Positions 54,437-63,038 of a DNA stretch of 64,000 bases are shown piece after piece. The notes under the pieces are model-generated. The model had not been told where the DNA came from, ran no database searches, and worked only from the letters and a program-made list of their open reading frames with translations. The position numbers were made by a program, and so were the translations under genes. Position 1 is the first letter of the stretch. Each line of letters starts with the position of its first letter. The stretch is from NCBI GenBank assembly GCA_028291945.1, contig JAQGNH010000229.1, forward strand, positions 1 through 64,000, read 5' to 3'. The stretch is from Betaproteobacteria bacterium (GTDB lineage: Bacteria > Pseudomonadota > Gammaproteobacteria > Burkholderiales > SG8-41).

Positions 54437-55144
54437 GTGTCAGCCGTCCCGCGATACGCAACGGCAATACTGGCTTTGGCACTCGTTGCGCAGATCAGCT
54501 GGCAGGCTTCGGAACCGCAACCGATTGCGCGCGCAGCCGCTTTGGGCAAGCCGGCGGACGTTTCATGGCTTCGCGTGGTTTGTGATGGGGAACCGATTGG
54601 CCTCGCGCAGATGCTGGTGCTCTACCTGCAGGCATTTGACAACCAGCCGGGCGTCAGCATGCCTTTTAGGGCCTTGGACTACGGCGCTGTCGAGCAGTGG
54701 TTGAGTACCGTGATCGATCTGGATCCGTTCACCCAATACCCCATCATGCTGGCTGCGCAGGTCTATGCGCAGGTTCCGGATGAGCAAAGGCAGCGTCGAA
54801 TGCTGGATTTCGTGCACCGCGAATTTCTCCGCGACCCCGAAAGGCGCTGGCGCTGGCTCGCGCACGCTGCGATCATCGCCAAGCACCGGCTGAAAGACAT
54901 GCCCCTCGCTCTCGAGTATGCGGAAGACATCGCCCGCCACGCAAAGGGGGCGCTCGGGTGGGCGCGGCAAATGCGGATTTTCATCCTGGAAGATATGGGA
55001 GAAGTTGAAGCCGCTGCAGTACTGTTGGGCGGTTTGTTGGCGACTGGCGAAGTAACGGACAGTGCCGAGCTTCACTTCCTGACAGAGAGGCTCGAGGCGC
55101 TCAAAGGCGCCGAAAAATCGTCGAAACCGTCTGAGAATCGTTAG
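54437..55144 (+). CDS. hypothetical TPR-like protein between permease and pilin
   Basis: I do not recognise the family. The 235 aa protein from a GTG at 54437 has an N-terminal hydrophobic stretch (YATAILALALVAQISWQA) suggestive of a signal or anchor, then helical repeats such as RRMLDFVHREFLRDPERRWRWLAHAAIIAKHRLKDM and ALEYAEDIARHAKGALGWARQMRIFILEDMGEVEAAAVLLGGLL. It looks like a solenoid of about four helix pairs. No ribosome binding site is clear, and the start could be elsewhere up to 54402. It lies 35 bp after the permease, so they may be translationally linked. Confidence 0.65.
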   Translation: MSAVPRYATAILALALVAQISWQASEPQPIARAAALGKPADVSWLRVVCDGEPIGLAQMLVLYLQAFDNQPGVSMPFRALDYGAVEQWLSTVIDLDPFTQYPIMLAAQVYAQVPDEQRQRRMLDFVHREFLRDPERRWRWLAHAAIIAKHRLKDMPLALEYAEDIARHAKGALGWARQMRIFILEDMGEVEAAAVLLGGLLATGEVTDSAELHFLTERLEALKGAEKSSKPSENR

Positions 55145-55152
55145 CCAATGCG

Positions 55153-55181
55153 TTGTTCTGTTGAATCTCTACGGGTATTAT
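55153..55181 (+). promoter_or_regulatory. candidate sigma-70 promoter upstream of the pilin gene
   Basis: -35 TTGTTC (55153-55158) and -10 TATTAT (55176-55181) with a 17 bp spacer. The -10 matches five of six bases; the -35 three of six. Would start about 58 nt upstream of the pilin ATG, giving a longer leader than the sigma-54 site. Confidence 0.35.
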
Positions 55182-55193
55182 AGCCTCCAGCGC

Positions 55194-55210
55194 TTGGCAC
55201 AGTTCATGCA
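55194..55210 (+). promoter_or_regulatory. sigma-54 (RpoN) -24/-12 promoter of the pilin gene
   Basis: TTGGCACAGTTCATGCA: -24 GG (55196-55197) and -12 GC (55208-55209) are separated by exactly 10 bp, with TGGCAC matching the consensus upstream element fully. Only two positions differ from YTGGCACGRNNNTTGCW. Predicted start near 55221 leaves a 25 nt leader containing the GGGGGG ribosome binding region before the ATG at 55246. Confidence 0.7.
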
Positions 55211-55245
55211 GATGGCCAGCGAGTGTCACTTGGGGGGAACTGAAC

Positions 55246-55917
55246 ATGGGCAAGCGAGAATCGGGTTTTACGCTGATCGAGATTGCGATCGTGCTGGTGA
55301 TTATCGGGCTATTGTTGGGCGGCGTCCTCAAAGGCCAAGAACTGATTACAGGCGCCCGCGTGCGGAATTTCATCCAACAACAGGACGGGGTCAAAGCCGC
55401 GTATTTTGGATTTCTTGACCGCTACCGCGCGCTTCCCGGCGATTACCCCGGCGCGGTCGCGAATATTGCGAACATGTCGACAGCAGCGTGCGGCGGTGGT
55501 AATGGCAATGGGGACGGCAGCATCACGACGACCAATAACGAAAATATTCTCGTTTGGGAGCATCTATCGAGGTCGGGCTTCATCAATGGCACCTACACGT
55601 GTGCCGCTACGGCAAGTAGCACCACATCGCCCACCAATCCCTACGGCCAAGTTCTCAATCTAATTTTCGACGCGACATATCAGAGTCCGTCTGGCATTAC
55701 CAGCACGAGCCGCCACAATCTCCAAACGGGCACCAATGTTCCTTCCGACATCCTTGCAGAGGTTGACCGTAAAGTTGACGACGCTAATGCGTCGACAGGC
55801 TCTTTTCGCGGATCTGGTACGGCCGGCAGTTGCTGGTCAACTGTCGCTGGAACTACCTTTGGCGTCTGGGCGGCCGCGGCGCCGACGAATGCCTGTGCTG
55901 GCGCCACGCTTTTCTAG
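55246..55917 (+). CDS. type IV prepilin (canonical GFTLIE)
   Basis: Likely major or abundant pilin, 223 aa. Leader MGKRESG is cleaved before FTLIEIAIVLVIIGLLLGGVLKGQELI, a model N-methylated helix with Glu at +5. The globular part has paired cysteines (ACGG, TCAA, SCWS, ACAG) and Gly/Asn/Ser-rich loops. TTGGGGGGAACTGAAC supplies a strong ribosome binding site. A sigma-54 promoter lies 35 bp upstream and an intrinsic terminator follows, so it is probably a monocistronic, separately controlled gene, as major pilins usually are. Confidence 0.9.
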   Translation: MGKRESGFTLIEIAIVLVIIGLLLGGVLKGQELITGARVRNFIQQQDGVKAAYFGFLDRYRALPGDYPGAVANIANMSTAACGGGNGNGDGSITTTNNENILVWEHLSRSGFINGTYTCAATASSTTSPTNPYGQVLNLIFDATYQSPSGITSTSRHNLQTGTNVPSDILAEVDRKVDDANASTGSFRGSGTAGSCWSTVAGTTFGVWAAAAPTNACAGATLF

Positions 55918-55939
55918 CCTGAGTAGCGACCGTCTGCGA

Positions 55940-55961
55940 GAGCCACTTCGGTGGCTCTTTT
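55940..55961 (+). terminator. intrinsic terminator of the pilin gene
   Basis: GAGCCAC-TTCG-GTGGCTC stem of 7 bp with a stable UUCG tetraloop, followed immediately by TTTT. Begins 23 bp after the pilin stop. Confidence 0.9.
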
Positions 55962-56040
55962 CATTCTAGAAGATTTCATAAATATGCATTTCTTGACAAG
56001 GAGTTGCAGCAGCGGCCTGCGGCGGAAAAAACAGTCTTTC

Positions 56041-56049
56041 TGCTATAAT
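56041..56049 (+). promoter_or_regulatory. extended -10 promoter of kdsD (leaderless prediction)
   Basis: TGCTATAAT is a perfect TGn-TATAAT extended -10. The predicted start, seven bases after the hexamer, is 56056, which is the A of the kdsD ATG. No acceptable -35 hexamer lies 17 bp upstream, consistent with an extended -10 promoter, and no ribosome binding site precedes the ATG. Confidence 0.6.
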
Positions 56050-56055
56050 TGAATA

Positions 56056-57048
56056 ATGATCCAGGCTGTGCGCAAACCGGTTGTAGCCGACTCGATCGCA
56101 ATAGCGCGCGAAGTGCTTGAAATCGAGGCGAAGGCGATCACTGACCTCGTGGCGCGCATCGACGAGGGCTTCGCCAAGGCGGTGCGCATCGTGATGGACC
56201 GCCACGGTCGAGTCGTCGTCAGTGGCATGGGCAAGTCAGGTCATATCGCACGCAAGATTGCATCCACCCTGGCAAGCACCGGCACACCCGCTTTTTTTGT
56301 CCATCCCGCTGAAGCGAGTCACGGCGATCTTGGAATGGTCATGCGCGACGATGTGTTTATTGGTCTTTCGAATTCAGGCGAGAGCGGCGAACTGCTCGCC
56401 ATCGTGCCGTTGCTGAAACGCCAGGGTGCCAAGCTGATCGCCATGACCGGAAATCCGCTGTCCAGTCTGGCACGAGAAGCGGACGTACACCTGTACGCTG
56501 GCGCCGAAAAGGAAGCCTGCCCACTCAACCTGGCCCCCACGGCCAGTACTACGGCGGCACTGGCGCTCGGCGATGCGCTTGCCGTTGCGCTCATGCACGC
56601 TAAAGGCTTTACGCGCGACGAGTTCGCCCGCTCGCACCCCGGCGGCGCCTTGGGTCGGAAGCTCCTTACTCATGTGCGCGACGTGATGCGAACAGGAGAA
56701 AACGCGCCGCACATCAACGATTGTGCAACGGTGATGGACGCAATGCTGGAGATGTCGCGGGGACGTATGGGCATGACTGCGATACTCGACCAGAACGAGC
56801 GGGTGATCGGCATATTCACCGACGGCGACCTGAGGCGTACACTCGAAAAAGGAGGCGACTTGCGCACGACCGGTGTCAAGGAAGTCATGCGCCCCGGGCC
56901 ACGGACCATCGGGCCTGAACGCCTCGCCGCGGAAGCGGTCGAAATCATGGAGCGCTACAAGGTGAACCAGCTGCTCGTGGTCGACGACAAAAAGCGGCTG
57001 TTGGGAGCGCTTAACATGCACGATCTATTCAGAGCGAAGGTCATTTGA
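56056..57048 (+). CDS. kdsD: arabinose-5-phosphate isomerase (KpsF/KdsD)
   Basis: Converts ribulose-5-phosphate to arabinose-5-phosphate for Kdo synthesis. 330 aa: SIS domain (about 40-190, VVVSGMGKSGHIARKIASTLASTGTPAFFVHPAEASHGDLGM with catalytic His) and two CBS domains (about 210-265 and 280-330, VIGIFTDGDLRRTLEKGG and NQLLVVDDKKRLLGALNMHDL). The ATG at 56056 follows an extended -10 directly, so translation may be leaderless. First gene of the Kdo/LPS export cluster. Confidence 0.96.
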   Translation: MIQAVRKPVVADSIAIAREVLEIEAKAITDLVARIDEGFAKAVRIVMDRHGRVVVSGMGKSGHIARKIASTLASTGTPAFFVHPAEASHGDLGMVMRDDVFIGLSNSGESGELLAIVPLLKRQGAKLIAMTGNPLSSLAREADVHLYAGAEKEACPLNLAPTASTTAALALGDALAVALMHAKGFTRDEFARSHPGGALGRKLLTHVRDVMRTGENAPHINDCATVMDAMLEMSRGRMGMTAILDQNERVIGIFTDGDLRRTLEKGGDLRTTGVKEVMRPGPRTIGPERLAAEAVEIMERYKVNQLLVVDDKKRLLGALNMHDLFRAKVI

Positions 57049-57120
57049 CTCGCCCCGTTACGGCATTGCCAGTCTGCGCCTTGCAGTCTGCACCTGATCC
57101 TCTGCATCGTCCCTGATCCC

Positions 57121-57645
57121 ATGGACGATGTGTACTTGAAAGCGAGACCGATCAGACTCGCAATCTTTGACGTTGATGGCATCCTGACCGACGGTGGTCT
57201 GTACTACAGTGACAGCGGTGAAGAAACCAAAGTATTTGACGTGCGCGACGGCCATGGAATGAAAATGCTGCAGGCGAGTGGTGTCGCGCTCGCGATCATC
57301 ACCAGTCGGCAGTCCCGTTGCGTGGCGCGGCGAGCGGAGAATCTCGGCATCGAACTTGTCTTTCAGGGTGTCGAGAACAAGCTCGGCGCGTTCCACGCGC
57401 TCACGGCACAGCTCGCAGTCGAGCCGTCGGCTTGCGCTTACATGGGAGACGACTGGGTCGACTTACCCGTGCTTATGCGTTGCGGACTCGCTTTGTCGGT
57501 GCCCGAGGCGCCGGCCGTTGTGCGTCAGCGCGTGCATTATGTGACGCGCGCAAGCGGCGGCCGTGGCGCTGCGCGCGAAGCATGCGAGCTCATAATGCAG
57601 GCGCAGGGTACGTTCGAATCGCGGCTCTCGGTCTTTCTCACCTGA
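57121..57645 (+). CDS. kdsC: 3-deoxy-D-manno-octulosonate 8-phosphate phosphatase
   Basis: HAD-family phosphatase removing phosphate from Kdo-8-P, 174 aa. LAIFDVDGILTDGGLYY carries the nucleophile DxD motif, IITSRQS the second HAD motif, and YMGDDWVDLPVL the metal-binding GDD. ALAIITSRQSRCVARRAENLG fits KdsC closely. It follows kdsD by 72 bp in the usual kdsD-kdsC-lptC order. Confidence 0.96.
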   Translation: MDDVYLKARPIRLAIFDVDGILTDGGLYYSDSGEETKVFDVRDGHGMKMLQASGVALAIITSRQSRCVARRAENLGIELVFQGVENKLGAFHALTAQLAVEPSACAYMGDDWVDLPVLMRCGLALSVPEAPAVVRQRVHYVTRASGGRGAAREACELIMQAQGTFESRLSVFLT

Positions 57646-57667
57646 TTTTTAAAACGACGCATCTGCG

Positions 57668-58261
57668 ATGAGCGACCGCTTCGGTGGCTGGTTTCCCCTT
57701 GTGCTGCTTGCGGTTCTCAGCGCACTGACTTTCTGGCTCGACCGCCTAGTCCAGCCTGCCGTCGGACCGCAATCGGATGCCGTCAAACACGATCCTGATT
57801 ACATCGTCGACGGATTGAACGCCTTGCGCATGGATCCGCAGGGACGCGTGAAACATACCCTGCGTGCGCTGAAAATGACCCATTTCCCTGACGACGACAT
57901 TACCTTGCTGCGCGAGCCGAAGCTGGTTGCGTACTCAGAAGGTCACCCCCCCGTGACAGTCACCTCCCGCCGTGCGCGGGTATCCGGCAACGGTGAGGAC
58001 GTGTACTTCGAAGACCAGGTGCGCGTCGTCCGCTCGGCCGACGCACAGCAGAGCGAGCTCGTGCTCGAAACAAACTATCTGCACGTCATTCCCGACGACA
58101 ACGTGGCGAAGACCGACCAAGCCGTAAGGATCACTACCGACGGCACTGTCGTTACGGCTTCTGGCTTAGAATTGAACAGTGACACGCGCGTACTCAACCT
58201 GCAAGGTCGAGTCAAGAGCACTTATGACCGCGCCACCGCGGCGCCACGAAATGCGCCTTGA
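57668..58261 (+). CDS. lptC: LPS export system protein LptC
   Basis: Bitopic protein linking the LptBFG transporter to LptA. N-terminal helix FPLVLLAVLSALTFWLDRLV (about 8-27), then the periplasmic OstA-like beta-jellyroll: DPDYIVDGLNALRMDPQGRVKHTLRALKMTHFPDDD and [19 protein letters not shown]. 197 aa. It overlaps the lptA gene. Confidence 0.92.
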   Translation: MSDRFGGWFPLVLLAVLSALTFWLDRLVQPAVGPQSDAVKHDPDYIVDGLNALRMDPQGRVKHTLRALKMTHFPDDDITLLREPKLVAYSEGHPPVTVTSRRARVSGNGEDVYFEDQVRVVRSADAQQSELVLETNYLHVIPDDNVAKTDQAVRITTDGTVVTASGLELNSDTRVLNLQGRVKSTYDRATAAPRNAP

Positions 58262-58874
58262 TCGGATAGGGATCGCGTTGCGTAGCGCCGTCGTCGTCAT
58301 CGCCTTGTCGCTTATGGCCGCCGTTCCAGCGCATGCCGACAAATCCGATCGCGACAAGCCGATAAACCTCGAAGCGGACCGTGTAACCGTCGACGACGCA
58401 AAGCAGATTGCCACGTTCACCGGCGCCGTCGTTCTGACGCAGGGCACGATGATCCTGCGCGGAGATCGCATGGAAGTCCGCCAGGACAAGACGGGGTTCA
58501 AGCAAGGCACGACCTGGGGCAATCTCGCGTACTTTCGGCAGAAGCGCGAAGGCTATGACGACTTCATAGAGGGTTGGGCCGAGCGCATCGAATATGACAG
58601 CCGTGCGGACAAAGTGCAGATGTTCGATCGCGCGATGTTGAAGCGCGGCCAGGATGAGGTGCGCGGCAGCTACATTTCTTATGATGTCGGCACTGAATTT
58701 TTCCAGGTGACTGGCGGTCCGACGAAGTCGGCCACGGGGCGGCCCGGCGACGGCCGCGTGCGCGCCATCATGCAGCCTACTTCGAAGGACAAGGCCGCTG
58801 CACCGCCAGCCGTACCGCTGAAACCGGACGGTGGATCAGACGTTCAACGCGGAGAAGCTGGTGCCGCGAGGTAA
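58224..58874 (+). CDS. lptA: periplasmic LPS-binding protein LptA
   Basis: Periplasmic bridge protein of the LPS exporter. From the ATG at 58224 (AAGAG upstream) it is 216 aa with signal [21 protein letters not shown]; the ATG at 58251 is a shorter option, and the track start at 58179 too long. The OstA fold is evident in [46 protein letters not shown] Pro/Ala-rich C-terminal tail (about 190-216) is longer than in enterics. Overlaps lptC at its 5' end. Confidence 0.92.
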   Translation: MTAPPRRHEMRLDRIGIALRSAVVVIALSLMAAVPAHADKSDRDKPINLEADRVTVDDAKQIATFTGAVVLTQGTMILRGDRMEVRQDKTGFKQGTTWGNLAYFRQKREGYDDFIEGWAERIEYDSRADKVQMFDRAMLKRGQDEVRGSYISYDVGTEFFQVTGGPTKSATGRPGDGRVRAIMQPTSKDKAAAPPAVPLKPDGGSDVQRGEAGAAR

Positions 58875-58932
58875 CATTGCCGCACGAGAAATTGGCCCGC
58901 TCGGGATAACGGACGAGCCGGCATCGAGCGCC

Positions 58933-59664
58933 GTGGCGCATGTCAGCGTGCTTCGCGCGCAAAATCTCAAAAAGCGTTACCGGTCGCGCGTAGTCGTTAA
59001 AGATGTGTCGCTCGATGTTCGCAGCGGGGAAGTCATCGGGCTGCTCGGGCCGAACGGTGCAGGAAAAACCACTTGCTTTTACATGATGGTGGGGCTCGTC
59101 GCGATGGACGGCGGAGAGCTCGAACTCGACGGGGAACGACTCACGCACATGCCCATACACGCACGGGCACTGCGCGGTTTGAGCTACCTGCCGCAGGAAG
59201 CTTCGATCTTCAGGCGGCTTTCGGTCGGTGACAACATCAGGGCAGTCCTGGAGCTGCACGAACGCGACTCGGGCGCCCTCGAGCTCAAGCTGGACGACCT
59301 GCTACGGGAGCTGCACATCAGCCACCTGCGCGACAATCCGGCCATCGCCCTTTCCGGCGGTGAGCGGCGGCGAGTGGAAATCGCCCGCGCGCTGGCAACG
59401 GAGCCGCGATTCATACTTCTGGACGAGCCATTTGCAGGGGTCGACCCCATTGCCGTCCTGGAAATACAGAAGATAATCAAGTTCCTGAAGGCGCGCGGCA
59501 TCGGGGTGATCATTACCGATCACAATGTGAGAGAAACGCTGGGAATCTGCGACAGGGCGTACATTATTAACGACGGTTCGGTGCTCGCCTACGGCAAGCC
59601 CGAGGAGATCGTCTATAATGACAGTGTAAGAAAGGTCTATCTGGGAGAGCACTTCCGTCTGTGA
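58933..59664 (+). CDS. lptB: LPS export ABC transporter ATPase LptB
   Basis: Cytoplasmic ATPase of the LptBFG extractor. Walker [10 protein letters not shown], signature [15 protein letters not shown], Walker [14 protein letters not shown] and switch His in [10 protein letters not shown] are intact; [24 protein letters not shown] is the characteristic LptB Q-loop region. I chose the GTG at 58933 (243 aa, the normal length) over the track GTG at 58831, which would overlap lptA by 44 bp and add 34 residues unlike LptB. lptF and lptG are not in the window. Confidence 0.95.
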   Translation: MAHVSVLRAQNLKKRYRSRVVVKDVSLDVRSGEVIGLLGPNGAGKTTCFYMMVGLVAMDGGELELDGERLTHMPIHARALRGLSYLPQEASIFRRLSVGDNIRAVLELHERDSGALELKLDDLLRELHISHLRDNPAIALSGGERRRVEIARALATEPRFILLDEPFAGVDPIAVLEIQKIIKFLKARGIGVIITDHNVRETLGICDRAYIINDGSVLAYGKPEEIVYNDSVRKVYLGEHFRL

Positions 59665-59733
59665 GCTCCCGTGTGAGAGGCCCAGCACGCGGCCCCCGCG
59701 GAAAGCAGCGCCGGCGCGCATGGCTCAGAACGC

Positions 59734-61176
59734 ATGAAGCACTCCCTCCAACTCCGCCTATCTCAGCACCTAACCCTTACCCCGCAGCTGCAGCAGTCCA
59801 TTCGGCTGCTTCAGCTTTCGACGCTGGAGCTCAACCAGGAATTGGAGCGGTTTCTGCAGGACAATCCCCTGCTGGAGCGGGATGAAGGCGCCGGCGAGCA
59901 GCTTGGCATTCCGCCGGGCCTGAACGGCGAGTCAGGGCCGGGCGAACGCGCAGCGGAAGCGAATACTGCCGGCAACGACGACAACCCGGTGCAGCCTGAA
60001 GGTGATGCCTTCACGAGCGCACAGGATGCGCCTTACGGCAGCGGCGGACGCGAAGACGGCGACGACGATGATTACCCTCAGGTTGCCGCCGAAAACCCGA
60101 CGCTGCGCAATCACCTCATCATGCAGCTTTCGCTCAAGAAGCTGTCCGAGCGCGACCGCACGCTCGTCACACTGCTGATCGAGTCGCTCGACGAGGACGG
60201 TTATCTTTCGCAGGACCTGGCAGAGATCCACGCTATGCTCCCCGAAGAAATCGGCGTGGAACCCGAGGAGCTGCAGATCGCGCTCAAACACCTGCAGCAC
60301 TTCGAGCCCACTGGCGTCGGTGCGCGCAATCTGGGTGACTGCCTGGCTTTGCAGCTCACGGCTCTTCCCGAGTCGACGCTTTTCCGGACTGAGGCGCTCG
60401 ACGTCGTGCGCAATCACCTCGAAGCGCTGGCCTCGCGCGACTTTACGCGCCTGAAAAAAATCCTTCGCTGTGACGACGCTTGTCTGCGCGAGGTACAGAA
60501 GCTCATCACGAGCCTCAATCCACGGCCGGGGCGTGAGTATTCGTCCGAGGACACGCGCTATGTCGTGCCTGATGTGGTCGTTCGCAAAGTTAAGGGTGTG
60601 TGGGTTGCGTCGCTGAATCCGGAGGCGATGCCCAAGCTGCGCATCAACCGGCTCTACGCGGACATTCTCTCGCGTGCGCGAAGCTCGGGATCTCAGCAGC
60701 TTGCCACTCAGTTGCAGGAAGCGAAATGGCTCATCAAGAATGTCCAGCAACGTTTCGACACGATATTGCGAGTCGCCCAGGCGATCGTCGACCGGCAGCG
60801 CCATTTTTACGAGCACGGTGAAGTAGCCATGCGCCCGCTCGTCCTGCGCGAAATTGCGGAAGCGCTCGACCTGCACGAGTCGACAGTGTCTCGCGTGACA
60901 ACCCAAAAGTTCATGCATACGCCCCGCGGCATATTCGAGCTCAAGTATTTCTTTGGCAGCCACGTCACGACCGAGAGCGGCGGCTCGGCCTCGAGTACCG
61001 CGATTCGCGCGCTGATCAAACAGCTCGTAAGTGCAGAGAATTCGCGCAAGCCCTTGAGCGACAGCCAGATTTCAGAGATTCTGGGCCAGCAAGGCATCGT
61101 AGTGGCGCGTCGAACCGTAGCGAAGTACCGCGAGTCGCTGCAGATCCTGCCCGTGAACCTGCGCAAAACCCTTTAA
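59734..61176 (+). CDS. rpoN: RNA polymerase sigma-54 factor
   Basis: Alternative sigma factor for nitrogen, pilin and other genes. 480 aa: region I ([44 protein letters not shown]), acidic region II ([11 protein letters not shown]), core-binding region III, HTH, and the RpoN box [10 protein letters not shown] near the C-terminus. Region order and length are normal. Sits after lptB and before hpf, its usual place in proteobacteria. The activator at 36249 and pilin promoter at 55194 may use it. Confidence 0.97.
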   Translation: MKHSLQLRLSQHLTLTPQLQQSIRLLQLSTLELNQELERFLQDNPLLERDEGAGEQLGIPPGLNGESGPGERAAEANTAGNDDNPVQPEGDAFTSAQDAPYGSGGREDGDDDDYPQVAAENPTLRNHLIMQLSLKKLSERDRTLVTLLIESLDEDGYLSQDLAEIHAMLPEEIGVEPEELQIALKHLQHFEPTGVGARNLGDCLALQLTALPESTLFRTEALDVVRNHLEALASRDFTRLKKILRCDDACLREVQKLITSLNPRPGREYSSEDTRYVVPDVVVRKVKGVWVASLNPEAMPKLRINRLYADILSRARSSGSQQLATQLQEAKWLIKNVQQRFDTILRVAQAIVDRQRHFYEHGEVAMRPLVLREIAEALDLHESTVSRVTTQKFMHTPRGIFELKYFFGSHVTTESGGSASSTAIRALIKQLVSAENSRKPLSDSQISEILGQQGIVVARRTVAKYRESLQILPVNLRKTL

Positions 61177-61192
61177 TAACGAGGAGCGTTGC

Positions 61193-61516
61193 ATGAACCT
61201 ACACCTCACCGGTCACCAGCTTCCGATCACCCCAGCAATTCGCGAGTACGTGGCCACCAAGCTGCAGCGCATCACGCATCATTTCGATCACGTCATCGAC
61301 GTGAACGTGATCATGTCGGTTGAGAAACTCCAGCAGAAAGTCGAGGCGACGGTGCACGTGCGTGGGAAAGACATATTCTGTGAAAGCTCGGCGAGCGACA
61401 TGTACGCGGCAATCGATGGCCTCGTCGACAAGCTCGACCGCAACATCATCAAGCACAAAGAGAAAAACCTCGCGCAGCGGCATACCGGCGCGATCAAGCA
61501 TCAGTCAGCAGAATAA
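61193..61516 (+). CDS. hpf: ribosome hibernation promoting factor (short HPF)
   Basis: Small ribosome-binding protein that stabilises 100S dimers. MNLHLTGHQLPITPAIREYVATKLQRITHHFDHVIDVNVIM and SASDMYAAIDGLVDKLDRNIIKHKEKN are typical of the YfiA/HPF family. 107 aa, the short type without the C-terminal dimerisation domain. Directly downstream of rpoN, 17 bp gap with AACGAGGAG ahead of the ATG. Confidence 0.95.
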   Translation: MNLHLTGHQLPITPAIREYVATKLQRITHHFDHVIDVNVIMSVEKLQQKVEATVHVRGKDIFCESSASDMYAAIDGLVDKLDRNIIKHKEKNLAQRHTGAIKHQSAE

Positions 61517-61566
61517 CTACGCGAGCAAGCGAAACGCCGTCCCGCAAGGGTTTTCAGAGTCTCTCG

Positions 61567-62052
61567 ATGAATCTAATAGCAAAGCTTTTGGCCGAACCCA
61601 ACGTCATCATCGACCTCGATGTGTCGAGCAAGAAACGGGTATTCGAGCAGGTGGGACTGCTTTTCGAAAACAATAACAGCATCGGCCGCAGCGACGTTTT
61701 CGATAGCCTGTTCGCGCGCGAGAAGCTCGGATCGACCGGGCTCGGGCAAGGGATCGCCATACCGCATGGCCGGATCAAGGGGCTCAAAGAAGCCGTCGGC
61801 GCCGTGGTGCGAACGAGAACGCCGATTCCCTTCGACGCGCCGGACGCACAGAACGTGAGCATCATCTTCGTCCTGCTCGTGCCGGACCGCGCGACTGATA
61901 TGCATCTGCAGATCCTGTCGGAGCTCGCGCAGATGTTCAGCGAAAAACCGTTTCGGGTACAACTGCTGGCGGCACCCACCGCCGCCGAACTGCACCGCCT
62001 CATCACACAATGGCTACCCCATGCCACAACTCAGCATAGCTCGGTTATTTGA
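61567..62052 (+). CDS. ptsN: PTS-Ntr EIIA protein
   Basis: EIIA of the nitrogen phosphotransferase system, 161 aa. The phosphorylated His67 is in GLGQGIAIPHGRIKGL, and DAPDAQNVSIIFVLLVPDRATDMHLQILSELAQMF is the downstream family block. It regulates potassium, nitrogen and sigma-E responses in relatives. The gene overlaps hprK by 32 bp. HPr (NPr) and EI (PtsP) genes are not in the window. Confidence 0.96.
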   Translation: MNLIAKLLAEPNVIIDLDVSSKKRVFEQVGLLFENNNSIGRSDVFDSLFAREKLGSTGLGQGIAIPHGRIKGLKEAVGAVVRTRTPIPFDAPDAQNVSIIFVLLVPDRATDMHLQILSELAQMFSEKPFRVQLLAAPTAAELHRLITQWLPHATTQHSSVI

Positions 62053-62959
62053 GGATAACCGCGAGAAGCTGAAGCTCACGTGGAGAGCAGGACGCGGGGG
62101 CGCCAAGGATCTGAACAGTGAAGTCATCAAGGGCTCATCGAAAGGCCTGATTGGCCATCTGAACTTCATTCACCCCAACTGGATACAGGTGCTCGGATCG
62201 ACCGAAGTCCAGTACTTGAAGGGGCTTGCCCCAACCCAGTGTCGCAGCACGCTGAGCGAGATCGCGGGGCGGGATCTCGCATGCTTCGTAGTCGCCGGAA
62301 TCGACGAGATCCCGCCGGCGCTCGCCGAAGTCGCCGAAGCGACATCCACGCCTCTTTTTTCAACGCCCGTACCGAGCGTCGAGCTCATGTGGATGCTGCG
62401 TCCTTATCTCGCGCGCGCGCTCGCCGAATCGATCACCGCTCACGGCGTGTTTCTCGATGTTCTCGGAATGGGCGTCCTGATCACGGGCGCGTCGGGGGTG
62501 GGCAAAAGTGAGCTCGCCCTGGAGCTCATCAGCCGTGGCAGTGGCCTGATCGCTGACGACGTGATCGAGTTCTATCGCATCGGCCCTGAAACGATCGAGG
62601 GGCGGTGCCCCGAGTTGCTGCGGGATTTTCTCGAAGTGCGCGGACTCGGCGTACTCAACATCCGCACCGTGTTCGGCGAAGCGGCCTTGAGACCGCGAAA
62701 GAACCTGAAGCTGATCGTTCACCTGGAACAGCCGCGACCGGATCATGCGCCCGTCGAACGTCTGCCGCTGCGCCCCGGTGCAGAAGACGTCATGGGCGTG
62801 AGCGTTTGCAAGGTGACCATACCCGTCGCAGCCGGCCGCAATCTCGCAGTTTTGACGGAAGCTGCCGTGCGCAACCACGTTCTGCAGCTGCGCGGTATCG
62901 ACAGCACGTCGGAGTTCGTCAACCGGCAGGCTGAGCAACTTCAGGGGCGTGAGCCGTGA
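62021..62959 (+). CDS. hprK: HPr kinase/phosphorylase
   Basis: Bifunctional kinase and phosphorylase of Ser-46 in HPr, 312 aa. N-terminal domain (about 1-130), then P-loop [18 protein letters not shown] (156-163) with phosphorylation site [10 protein letters not shown], and the family signature [20 protein letters not shown]. Reads from an ATG inside ptsN (32 bp overlap), so translation is coupled. Confidence 0.96.
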   Translation: MPQLSIARLFEDNREKLKLTWRAGRGGAKDLNSEVIKGSSKGLIGHLNFIHPNWIQVLGSTEVQYLKGLAPTQCRSTLSEIAGRDLACFVVAGIDEIPPALAEVAEATSTPLFSTPVPSVELMWMLRPYLARALAESITAHGVFLDVLGMGVLITGASGVGKSELALELISRGSGLIADDVIEFYRIGPETIEGRCPELLRDFLEVRGLGVLNIRTVFGEAALRPRKNLKLIVHLEQPRPDHAPVERLPLRPGAEDVMGVSVCKVTIPVAAGRNLAVLTEAAVRNHVLQLRGIDSTSEFVNRQAEQLQGREP

Positions 62960-63005
62960 TCCGCGACTCGATAAACAGGCTGACAATTGCCAGCGACGTA
63001 AAACC

Positions 63006-63026
63006 AATCACGAATCACGAGTCACG
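63006..63026. repeat. three 7-bp tandem units (AATCACG, AATCACG, AGTCACG)
   Basis: Sits in the 79 bp hprK-rapZ gap, immediately upstream of the rapZ leader. Another heptameric tandem element in an intergenic gap, of different sequence from GCGGTCA. Confidence 0.55.
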
Positions 63027-63038
63027 CAGTGCGAGCCT

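Noticed and set aside
55992-56049. TTGACA at 55993-55998 as the -35 of the kdsD promoter
   Set aside because: It is 45 bp from the TATAAT hexamer, and no -10 lies 16-18 bp downstream of it.
58831-58932. Extended LptB start
   Set aside because: Would overlap lptA by 44 bp and add residues unlike LptB; normal length is reached from 58933.
59932-60963. ORF 343 aa antisense to rpoN
   Set aside because: Long only because of GC-rich codon use on the other strand; rpoN is unambiguous.
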